This document shows, piece after piece, positions 47,506 to 57,684 of a stretch of DNA of 58,926 bases. The stretch is from Neelides folsomi (lineage: Eukaryota > Arthropoda > Collembola > Neelipleona > Neelidae), in NCBI GenBank assembly GCA_034687125.1, contig JAQGBZ010000374.1, positions 1-58,926 on the forward strand, written 5' to 3'. Both the position numbers and the translations under genes were made by a program. A model generated the notes under the pieces. The model searched no databases. It was not told the origin of the DNA and saw only the letters and a list, made by a program, of their open reading frames with translations. The stretch's first letter is position 1. Each line of letters begins with the position of its first letter.

Positions 47506-47600
47506 AAGATTCATAAACCCTTTTATACACATTTATCAATAGCCATTTCAGATATAGCCCTATTCTTGGTAACTTTAATGAGTATTTGATGAGAGCGTGA
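47506..47600 (-). promoter_or_regulatory. Promoter of peptide A, conserved with peptide B
   Basis: A TATAAAAGGG box (47518-47527) lies 53 bases before the ATG. It sits in a 36-base block (47506-47541), and a second 34-base block follows at 47567-47600. Both blocks occur nearly unchanged, in the same order and spacing, before the paralogue at 55563. Confidence 0.8.
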
Positions 47601-48125
47601 ACACCAAATTGTCTGATAGTGCATAAATGATTCATTGTGATATTACAAGGGGTAAATTATATAATTATTAATTGCTTATCATTAGTAATTAGCTGAAAAT
47701 GAGTCAATATTACTAAAGAATTTTAAGTTAAACAACTAAATATTAGAGCAATAAGGAAATGTACGTATTATTGATCTTTCTATACTTATGCTTTTCTTTA
47801 ATGAATTAAGCATTGATTCCTGAATATGAAATTATGATTAGGCATATGCATAGGTATTCAAAGCCATCAAATAAATTTTGTATTGGATATTTTTATTTGA
47901 ATGAAGATTTCTAATTTCTTCAGGTTCAAATAATAATTTTATGATTTATTCTGCAAATAACAATTCAAGGAGCATCTCAGAACTTTTTAAAATCTCAATT
48001 TAATCAAAAATAATAATTAATTGAATTAGTATTTTACCAAATTTTATTTTAAACCAATGGGTTAGTATCTTATTGTTGTATAGATATAAATATTAGAATA
48101 TGTGTACACCTTACACTTTAAATTA
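47601..48125. other. Intergenic, no gene recognised
   Basis: AT-rich spacer between the promoter of peptide A and the second ionotropic-receptor relic. Confidence 0.55.
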
Positions 48126-49029
48126 TTATTGGAATTTCATTACAAAATTTTTATTGCAAAAAGAATTATATTGTAAATATTTATTCCAAAGCAGTTCTAT
48201 TGATAAAATTACAAACATAACTGTTATTGAATAATACCCTAAAACTATAAATGGCAACAATTTCTCCAGACTGAGGCGTTTGGGATAATATACAAAGTTG
48301 GGCTTATTATCATTGCATTGTTATTCGTGAAACCTTCTTCCGACATTTTAGAAATTCCAGATTCAAAATATCTTGAAATTACATTTTCAAATTTTACTTT
48401 AAAATAATAATTATTAACAAGTTTAATATCTTTTCTTGTTGAATATCTACTCTCAAAATTGTTTTACAATAATATCTAACAGGATTATTAAAATTAATAT
48501 ATTTTTCAAAAGCGGATATTAAATTAAATTCATCAATTATATAAAATAATTTTTTAAGCTTTACTTTATCTGTAAAAATTGGTATATTTACTTTTATACT
48601 TAACAAAGTTTCTTTTAATCCTAATAAAGCATAATGTACGTTTTTTTTAAATTTCTTAGCAGCTGATCCTTTAATCGATTGTTAATCGGCATAAATATTC
48701 AAAAACCACGATTGAAAATATTTAAAATAAACTTCAATTATATCTGTTTTCGATTCCGCATTTTGAATACCAATGCCACCCATATGCTTTATATGTGAAA
48801 TTGTTAAAATCTCAGATTCCAATTCGTAATTTGCCAATTCTTCAAATGTTTGAAATATTTTCGGCTTTGGATCAGATATTATTAATACAAAAAATTTTCC
48901 TTTATAAGCGGAGCTTAAGACAAATCCCATTAAGATTAAAAAAGTTGTTATGATAAAGTATATAAAGTTCGCTTTATATACTTTTGCATGTAAAGTATAT
49001 AAAGCGAACTTTGGGGTCATTTTATACAT
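48126..49029 (-). pseudogene. Ionotropic-receptor relic, copy 2
   Basis: Starts at M3 and the post-M3 segment (FVLSSAYKGKFFVLIISDP, TFEELANYELE), runs through YFKYFQSW, then meets an in-frame TAA at 48684-48682 and continues in the same frame with KKFKKNVHYALLGLKETLL and FYIIDEF. It then shifts frame at least twice (VKFENVISRYFESGISKM; NFVYYPKRLSLEK) before the M4 helix PFIVLGYYSITVMFVILSIE. The ectodomain, M1 and pore are absent. Clearly dead as a channel. A perfect 21-base-arm hairpin lies within it at 48964-49012. Confidence 0.8.
48964..49012. repeat. Perfect inverted repeat (21-bp arms, 7-bp loop)
   Basis: Arms 48964-48984 and 48992-49012 are exact reverse complements (AAAGTTCGCTTTATATACTTT) separated by 7 bases. 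It lies at the truncated 5' end of the receptor relic. Confidence 0.95.
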
Positions 49030-49230
49030 TGTTGTGACTAGAAACTAAATCCTGAACTTACCTAAGCAAATTCAATTTTATATTTGGTGTTTGCTAATAC
49101 TTGAAATTCACGTTCGTATAATATAAAAGAATTTAATAAAATTGAGAAATTAAAAAAATTATTTAAGCAAACTCGCAACTTTATTTTGAAAGTTGAATTA
49201 CAAATTAAATTTATTTTTATTCAAAAATTA

Positions 49231-51958
49231 TCAAATGAAGAAATTCATAATTACAATTAACAAAAATATTAAATTTAAGCTAAATTTTGTACTTCCATCA
49301 TTGTCGTCAATTGTTTTATGGCTAAGAGGTTGAGTTTCTCGCTCAAGCCACTCTAAAACTTTGTCAATTCCTTGCTTTGAGCCCCACGTAGTTTTAATAT
49401 ATTCATTCATAATAAGCTGTACTTTTGAATGATAATTGTTCAAATATTCAATCTAAGATAACGATAAACATTTTACATTAACAAAAACTTTTTAATGATG
49501 ATAAATTAATAGTAACCTAATTTTAGACTTCTTACTTCAAAATCCGTCATTAGTTCCATTTTGATCATTTTCGCTTGAATTGGAACCAACGTGACATCTT
49601 CAAAAGTCAAAAAAGTCACATTGTTGAAATTGTGAGTTGTTGAGGCTTTCACAGTTCTCACAATATTTTCAAGACGAATTCCAAAATTATTCGCTTCATA
49701 ATATCCTGGTTCTAATAAATAAAATCCATGCATTAATTAAACAGCATTCGAACCCAATAATTAATTGTTTAATTATCAATAAAAATTAGGATTAACCGTT
49801 TGAAATAAACATGTTTTCTTCGAATCCCGGATCATCCACAAATGGCTTATAGGAAATACCAATTGGAGGTTCATGTAGTGCAAGGAAAGAACCAATGCCG
49901 TGACTCGTCCCGTGCAAATAATCAAGCCCAACTTCATAAAGGGCTTTCCTCGCCAAAACGTCCAAAGAACCTCCAATTAATTTTCTTGGGAAAATGGCAT
50001 TCCTCAAAGCTATTTGTCCCTTAAGAACTCGAGTAAAACAATCCTTTTCGTAATCACTCGGTGTGGAAAAACTCATAGTTCGCGTTACATCCGTCGTCCC
50101 ATCTCTAAATCAAGCCAAATTTTAATATTTAAATTGATTTAAAAATTATAAAAACTTGCTAATTTGCATATAAATATTTCTAATGGCAAATTAACTTACT
50201 TGTATTGTCCACCAGAATCAAGAAGGAAAAGTTCAGAAATATTCAAAGCTCGATCTGTCGTCGGCGTCGCACGATAATGAATAATTGCTCCATTTGGTCC
50301 GCTTGCAGCAATTGGATTAAAACTCAAACCCATATTGTTTGGTTCCGCTCTGTTTTAATTAAATAGATTAAATTAATTACTAAAATATCTTTTAAATCAG
50401 TTATGTAATTTTCAATCTCCAATTTTTAATAAATTTTAATCAAATAAAACAAACCGTCTTAAATTGTTTAAAACTTCAGAAGCTGAAAGTTCAGTGACAT
50501 TTTCTCCATTTGCCATCGCATGTTCCAACCAAGCAAAGAATTGTATGAGAGCTGAAGCATCTCGTTTGTGGGCTTCGATCATCCCAGCAACTTCAATATC
50601 ATTTTTAACAACTTTCATCACCGCCACTGGCGTTACTCTATTCACCAATTGTTTTTCTTTGGAAACTTGACTTGCTAACCCATATTGGCAATATCTGCTC
50701 AACCAAATTTTTCCACTTGTTGTATTCTTAAATAAAAAAGATTTAGTCAATCAAAATAAACAATAAAATGTTTGATAAAAATATATATACTATTTTAAAA
50801 ATTAGTTTGGCTTTATATTATTATTTCTTACATTGTAAATTTCAATTTTTGAAAGAATTTCAGAATATTCCGAAAATTGAATATTTTCTTCTGGGCTTTC
50901 AGCTTGGAGAGTTGCTTGAAGTTGAGGAGAAATTTTTACAGGATCAATAAAAAGTTCATAACCATTCATTGTGATAATTGCATAAGCAAAGAATATAGGC
51001 GTTGTAGGTGTATCACTTCCACGAAGATTAAATGTCCCTATTTAAACAAACACATCAAATAAATACACCGATATTAGATTATCAAAGCATTTGGCGATAA
51101 ACATTGTTTAGAATTTATAATTGGGCATAAATTAGAAAAATTTGTAATATAGATTGATTGTATAATTTTGAATTACATGCAATTTGATCAAGATCATTAA
51201 GCACCAGAACCGTTGCATCATTTTCCATCATTTCTTTTCTTATATCAAACAATTTATCTTTACGCGGTTTCCCAGCAAATTGAACCGGATGTTTATAAAT
51301 TTGATCTTTAGATCTAATTGGTTTGTCTTCTCCCCAAACAATATCAACAAGATTTTCAGAAACTACTTCAAGTGTTTTAGACACGGAATTTAATTCTCTT
51401 TCCATATTTTCCCATGCCGTGTTTGAGTAAACCATTGGATCAACTCCGATTTTGGTTCCACTGAAATTTTTAAGCCAATTGATGTCTGATGGAGTGTCAG
51501 CCAAGCCTTTAATGAAAATCCAATTATTGACGACAAGTCATACTTTTTATATGGTCTTATATTTTTAATTTAATATAAATATTAAACCATCTCTCATGAG
51601 GGTCCAAACAGTCAAATTTAATTGATTCTCAGCTTGCAAATGATATCGGCCATCTGTCCAAATTAATGCTTCGTTCTTAGTGATAATTATATTTGAAGCA
51701 GAACCAGTAAATCCAGACAAATAGGAAGCTCGGGCTTCTGACGCACCACCATATGGACTCTAATTAAATCATATTTTTATTTATTTCGAAGATAATCATA
51801 AATAAAAGAATGAGTATGATAATCAATTAATTAAAAATGTGAAATATTTTTTGTCTTTAAATGAATTTATTTACCGGCGGGACGATATAAGCATCCAAAG
51901 TATAATTTAAAAAAAGAAGACGCACAGCATCTAAAATGGCTTGTGTATTGGCCAACAT
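49231..51958 (-). CDS. X-prolyl aminopeptidase, GPI-type (XPNPEP2-like)
   Basis: Nine exons (51958-51875, 51759-51588, 51506-51177, 51037-50832, 50726-50455, 50349-50200, 50104-49797, 49711-49536, 49452-49231) give 639 residues. The creatinase-like N-terminal lobe (YLSGFTGSAS, WTDGRYHLQAENQL, FNLRGSDTPTTPIFFAY) is followed by the pita-bread metallopeptidase domain. All five metal ligands are seen: Asp in LLDSGGQY, Asp in DGTTDVTRT, His in TSHGIGSF, Glu in EPGYYE, Glu in GIRLEN. The enzyme releases an N-terminal residue next to proline. The C-terminus has a hydrophobic tail (LIFLLIVIMNFF) like a GPI-attachment signal, as in XPNPEP2. The N-terminus as found (MLANTQAILD) lacks a signal peptide, which conflicts with GPI anchoring unless an upstream exon exists. 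Confidence 0.93.
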
Positions 51959-52691
51959 GATGGTTTAAATTGAACTAAAAGCTAAATTAATTAGAGTTAG
52001 TATTAAGAATTTCCTATTGCTTGAAAAAGATAAATTCGCCACACGTTCAAATGTGGAGAAATATTGTTATGAATGATTTTTTTGAAACGTGAGTTAATAC
52101 AACAATGTAAGCTTATCACAAGTTCGGAAGAGATAAAGCGACCTTTTGATCATTTATATTACAGATATGTAATACTAAGATAATTAACAATAGCTATTTA
52201 ACATATTATATATTTAATTCTTTCATAATGGATTAATTCCTGTGTTTTTGTTATCCACTTGAGTACATCATATTATATGTATGATCAAAATTATAGTGAT
52301 ATTATATTTGAATTGTGTAAAGCCATAAGCTTAAACTATTGTAAGTGATTTTAGTGATATAATAAGCAATTAGTTAGATAAATGAATAATGAATCAATCA
52401 ACCATGCATATGGTAAATTTAATTTGGCAAATGGTTTACATAAGTAATTTATAAGATTAATAATATGAAAATTACTTATATCGCATATAGTAGATAGTAT
52501 TTTTTAATAATTATAATGATTATTCAACAATTAATGAAATGACATCAATGATATATTCTTGATGAATTAAAATACAAAATATACATTAATAGAAACGGTA
52601 ATTAAACTTTAGTATTTAAGTAAAAACGCATATTTAGATTTGTGATAACTTAACGATGTTATCAACAATCTGATTAACCATAAGTATCAAT
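51959..52691. other. Intergenic, no gene recognised
   Basis: AT-rich. In-frame stop (TAA) just upstream of the aminopeptidase ATG argues against a simple extension of that exon. No separate signal-peptide exon was found here by eye. Confidence 0.5.
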
Positions 52692-54390
52692 TTAAGAATT
52701 TGGTCGTCCTCTTGGAAAAGTCAACTGCGTCATGTTGAATTTGGTGATGATCAATTCTATAGACAAACATTTAACATTACATTAAGACAATTTTCAATAA
52801 AATATATTTTTTAAAATTTTTGCTAGTTTATAATTTTTAGTATTTTACTTCCTATTGATCCGCTCACAAAACTGTTTGTCAAAAGTTCAACCGGATATAA
52901 AAACCCAGGATTAGAAACATGCAAAAACGGAAGGATTCGTTTTGGAATTTCATATAAAAAATAATCCCCTATTAAAATGAATTAGGAAAGCATGAAATAT
53001 TGATACTATTATTAAAATTTATTATATATTAGGTAAATATCCTAGCTTTTTTTACCATGAATAGGAATTTTTGCCTTTTGACATTGCATTAATTTCATTT
53101 CATTTGAATCCTTTTTACTTGAACTTTGGGTTCCTTCAGAATATGTGGGGAAACCTTCACATAAATCTGCGCATTCTTGAGCTTCTGTTGAGTTTCTAGC
53201 AGTTAAAGCACAAGCGAAACAAGCCTGGTTAGTAGAATTGGAAAGAATTTCATTGAAATCGCATCCTATTTAAACAACAGTTAATTTTTAAAAATACTTT
53301 CATTAATATATTCTTAAAGTATTTTAGTTAAATTGTTAACTTTATGCTTTTGACAAAATTATCATTATTATAATTTCACACCAAACCAAAAAGACGCTTG
53401 ATAGCAAATTCTATGTCCCAAATGCATTTCAACCGGATAGCAAAATGTTGGAAGTCCATTGCATAGATGTGCACATTGACTTGCTCTGCTCAAATCACTC
53501 ACCCTTCCACATTCACGACATTCATCCGTACAAAGTCTCTCTTCTTTAAGGTGAGTAAAGTTGAGAACTGAAAATATAAAGGTTTTTTGAGTTGTGATTA
53601 ATATCATTTTAAAATTAGTTCATTAATTACTAAACTATTAACTAATCAAATGGCATTAATATCAGGTACAGGTATATCAATAAGTTGTTCAATTAATATT
53701 AAAAATGATTTTTGCAATTTTCAAACTACCTACTTTCATTTTTTCGGTTCTCGCATTGGTAACAAATTGGCCTTTGAATTGAATCTTCAGCTATTTTTAT
53801 TAAATCCCATTATTATGATCAATTATGTATAAATATATTATATGCAGAAATGCCACAATAAAATATATTAATTTTAAATTCATGGTTTAATTACCAGTGT
53901 TGTAGTAATGTGCAGTTGTGCAAATTGTTGAGTGCTCGCACTCGCTGCTACAATTCACCATTGTTTGAGGAAAATAAGCTTAAAATAAATTATAATTCCA
54001 GGAATGGTATTTACTAATAGTTTTTTATGGTTTAAATTTCAATTTGTAATTTTGAAATTTTCAACTTTTATTACATTTAGTGACTTTTGGACTGTCGGGA
54101 TTCGTCGAGCATTTAACGCATTTCTTATCTTCCCTTAGTGAAATATTGAACTTTTGAAAGACGCAACCTAGCCATGTTACTTCTGATTTATCTCTTTGTT
54201 GAAGGACAATCTAATAATTTTCAGAAACATTTATATCAAATATTTTGTATGTTATTATAAATTACATAATTTGGTAATTATTTTGCATTTGAAATTAATT
54301 TTTAAGCAAATTTACAAGCGTTGACACAGCTTTGAGGGAAATCATGAAAATCAAAAATAATGTTTGCACTTTTGATAAAAATTGCGACAT
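52692..54390 (-). CDS. Secreted protein with three CxxC...CxxxC cysteine repeats
   Basis: Seven exons (54390-54316, 54210-54075, 53978-53895, 53567-53382, 53265-53056, 52968-52849, 52756-52692) give 291 residues; the introns after exon 2 are all phase 1. A signal peptide (QTLFLIFMISLKAVST) is followed by three related units: CVKC with CSSEC, CRECG with CAHLC, CFACA with CADLC. Each has a Cys-x2-Cys pair and a Cys-x3-Cys pair 10-20 residues later, and units 2 and 3 share QCAHLCNGLPT/ECADLCEGFPT. Several N-glycosylation sites (NFT, NST, NCS). The last 60 residues have no cysteines and are basic and hydrophobic. I recognise no known family; it is an extracellular disulphide-rich protein, perhaps a ligand-binding or matrix protein. 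Confidence 0.8.
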
Positions 54391-55436
54391 GGTTCTTTAA
54401 TTCAATTTAATTCAATGTTAGTTGGAGAATTTCATAATTAAAGAGAACTTTATTTTACAATTTACAGTTCTCATCTCAACTGTTTTACTTGCTAATTTAC
54501 TACTTTTCCTCTTCACGGTAGCGATAATCGACAGAGAAGGAATAAAGAGTTGCCTTATACTATTTACAATTGTAGGTTAACTACATAAATTAACTACTCT
54601 ACATTTATATGTATGTAGTCTTAAATATATGTAATTAAATATTTTTACGTATCTTCGTTCTCAGTTGACTCGAATTGATCATTTTTATCTGAGAATATGG
54701 TCAAGGTTTCAAGCCCCATTGTCAAAAGTAAAACCGTTATAGATCTTAATTGTAGAATATGAAAGATTTACCAGGTAGATTATCCTTTTAACAGTCCTAC
54801 CTAAAGCGATTATCATTTAAAATAAATAATTATAGAGCTATTTTATAGTTACAAAAAACTTAAGCAAACAAAGAAAAGGCGAGTAAGCTTAATTTAGGCA
54901 AGCGTAAGTTAAGAATCTTGGTTTATTGAATTCCTTTTGGGAAAGTGCGCTGACGCGAAAATCATAAGCAAATGCTGAACAAATCTTAAAAATTTGCTTT
55001 CCTGAATTACTTTAGGCAAATGCTTAGATATTGAATAAAGCTGAATATTTATTAAATTAATCATTAATATACTTAAAAATATAATTAAATTTTATCTTTT
55101 AATTTATCATCCATTTACGTGATTTAAACCATTTAGTTATATGAACATGAAGCACTTATTGTTTCCGCATTTCAATAATAACAAATATAACATATATATA
55201 TATAAAATTTAATCATATAATATTGCCATTCTAATATTACCAAGTTGGTAAATCCCAGCAAGATATTTATTACTATCTGATATTTGGTATATAAATTGCA
55301 TTGGACCATTATTTATGTATAGGAATTGATCTTTACTATAAAGTAAAATTATCTGTTATACATAATATTTATTACAATATGCTGATGCACATTATGTATA
55401 GTACCCTAATATTGTGTTGTGTTGCAACTAGAGTTA
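54391..55436. other. Intergenic, no gene recognised
   Basis: About 1 kb between the cysteine-repeat gene (minus) and peptide B (plus). No ORF. The right end leads into the conserved promoter of peptide B. Confidence 0.6.
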
Positions 55437-55534
55437 TCACGCTCTCATTAAATACTCATTAAATTTACCAGAAATATGTCAAATATCTATGCAATAGTTA
55501 TTGATAAGTTTGTATAAAAGGGTTTATGAATCTT
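55437..55534 (+). promoter_or_regulatory. Promoter of peptide B, conserved with peptide A
   Basis: Two blocks (55437-55470 and 55499-55534) match those upstream of peptide A almost base for base. The second contains TATAAAAGGG (55513-55522), 50 bases before the ATG, followed by TTTATGAATCTT, probably around the transcription start. Confidence 0.8.
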
Positions 55535-55562
55535 GGGATATTTGTAAATTTTCAAATTAAAA

Positions 55563-56191
55563 ATGAAGCTCTTAATTTTAATTGGACTCTTCGGGTTGGC
55601 TTTTGGATTCCCCTTTGAAGAAGATAGATTTAGACACCATCCTGGAAACGAATTTTCTGGTGGAGGAAATCAATGGAGAGGTTAAAAATTCATATTGATA
55701 ATACTATTTAAATAATTCTTCCAATTGTTAACATTTTAATTCACTAGGATATTAATTCAATTAAACTTTTAATCAAGATTTACATTAAAATTGTAGGTGA
55801 TGGTGGACACGGAGGTGGACACGATGGAAGATTTAATTCTTTCGGCGGCGGTAGCAGTGGCCGTCCACCGGTTGGACCAGGACCAATAGGAGGAGGAGGT
55901 TCAGAATACAATAAAATGAAGAATTTAATAATTCTAATTAAACTTGAAAATATGTAACCAATTTATTTTATTTTAGGAATTGGCGGAGGAGGAAGTTCGA
56001 TCAAATAATTTATTCAATAATTAAAATTTATAATAAATATTTTAATTGATGAATGGAAATTTATAATGATTAATTATGACTTTACAGCTACAATAAATGA
56101 AGTTTTTCAAATTGGGAATACAGCGGTGTCAACTAATGGCCAAGCTACAGGAGCAAATGTTGGAGGAACTTTGCTCAACACTGCTGGATAA
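55563..56191 (+). CDS. Glycine-rich secreted peptide B (113 aa)
   Basis: Four exons (55563-55680, 55797-55898, 55977-55994, 56088-56191), all phase-1 introns, give 113 residues. Signal peptide MKLLILIGLFGLAFG, charged segment (EEDRFRHH), the shared GGGNQWRG element, a GGHGGGHDG and GGGSSGRPPVGPGP part, an 18-base exon, and the C-terminal domain GNTAVSTNGQATGANVGGTL. It is the paralogue of the gene at 46844-47468, on the opposite strand 8 kb away. The repeat cores have diverged (GGY in A, GGH/P in B), but the signal peptide, exon plan, C-terminus and promoter are kept, so both are probably functional secreted peptides. Confidence 0.85.
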
Positions 56192-56551
56192 AGTATTAAA
56201 CTTCTTTCAATCTATTAAACATTAAACCTCATTTATTTTAATGCTAATGTGTATGTATTATTAAAAGACTGAAATGTTTTTTTTCCACAATGTAAATAAT
56301 CAAATAATTATGTAATTTACCATTTTTAACAATTATTCTTTATTCATGAAACTAATTTTTATTGATAAATAAATTAAATAGAAACATTCATATCATATTT
56401 TCTTATTTTACAATAATAATAATGGATTTAAAAATTAAGTTTTAATTTTTGTTTACTCTAGTATACACTTTTTATGCCTTAATACTTGATATAGCATATA
56501 CCTACTCGAAATGATTATTAATTTTTGTCCAAAAACAAGTCTTCATTTCTT

Positions 56552-57078
56552 TTACTGTTCCATTTGAGAGGTTTGTTCTAATTGATTCGAATAACTTTCC
56601 AAGGCTTAAATAATAAAAAAATAATTAATAGTTGTAATTTTAGTTTTTTAATAACAATATCTTTATTATAATTAATATTTAAACGAGTATTGTATTACAA
56701 TAATAACAATTGTAGAGGTATGTAAAAAAAACCTTGATATATTTTCTGCATCAAAACATCGTCGGTCAAAAGACCAACGCGATTCCAATCTTCAAGATAT
56801 TCGGATTCTTTCTCGCCTTTCTTTTCAATGAACCAAAAAATTATGATTGGAACCAAAACACCCAAAAAGAAAACAACGATTGCTGCTGGAACCCAAAGAA
56901 AATCATCAAAAGGGTTAATAATTGAATTATTCGGCAAATTTACACCCACAACTTTATTATTTAAATCCGGGAAAGTTTTTCCATCCTCACTATTATTGAA
57001 ATTGATATTTTTTTCATTCAGAGCCAAATTGTGAACAATTTGTAAAAAACTAACGAAAGTGAAGAAAACTTTATTCAT
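56552..57078 (-). CDS. Small single-pass membrane protein (132 aa), family unknown
   Basis: Two exons (57078-56733, 56604-56552) give 132 residues. A signal peptide (MNKVFFTFVSFLQIVHNLA) precedes a short ectodomain with NNS sites. One strong transmembrane helix (VPAAIVVFFLGVLVPIIIFWF) is followed by a basic KKGEKE stop-transfer and a cytoplasmic tail of about 45 residues ending LEQTSQMEQ. So a type I membrane protein with a very short outside. I know no family. The ORF can be extended upstream only through a TTG codon, so the ATG at 57078 was chosen. Confidence 0.75.
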
Positions 57079-57684
57079 TGTAATTTTTAGATTGAAACAA
57101 ATAATAAAGAAAATATATTTTAATAACTTAATGCTAGACAAAATCTGAGGAGTTATAGAATAGACAAAGTAAGGTAAATTAAGCCATATTTTGATTTAAA
57201 TGTAGGCATTAGCTTAACTGTGGTTCATGACTCTTTGTTTACGCATGTTTCTAATTAGAAGATTAGTAAAAGGTTGAGTTGCTGCATTGTATTTTAAAAT
57301 AGATGCGACAAAGATTCGTGACATTGATCAATAAACAGAAAAGTTAAAAGAGTAGAAATCATGAATTATTTATTTTAAGGAATACCCTAACTTCCTTTTA
57401 AATGTCTGGACTTTATGGCGGTGATATTTTCACAAAGCCAAATTAAGGTCATACTTGTATAATTTGTAAAAAAAAGTATATTTGAACAGATGGTAAATGT
57501 ACTATTTATAATAGATAATTGAAACCTGTGTGAACTGTGTACATACATGTAATGTGCATATTTTAAATATTTAAGCGAGATTCACAAATAAGTAATTTAT
57601 GCTCAAAGTACAAAATAATCAGTTATTGACTTATTGACCAATTCGTGAAGTGAAATACAAAGTATAATTTATTATTATTATAAT

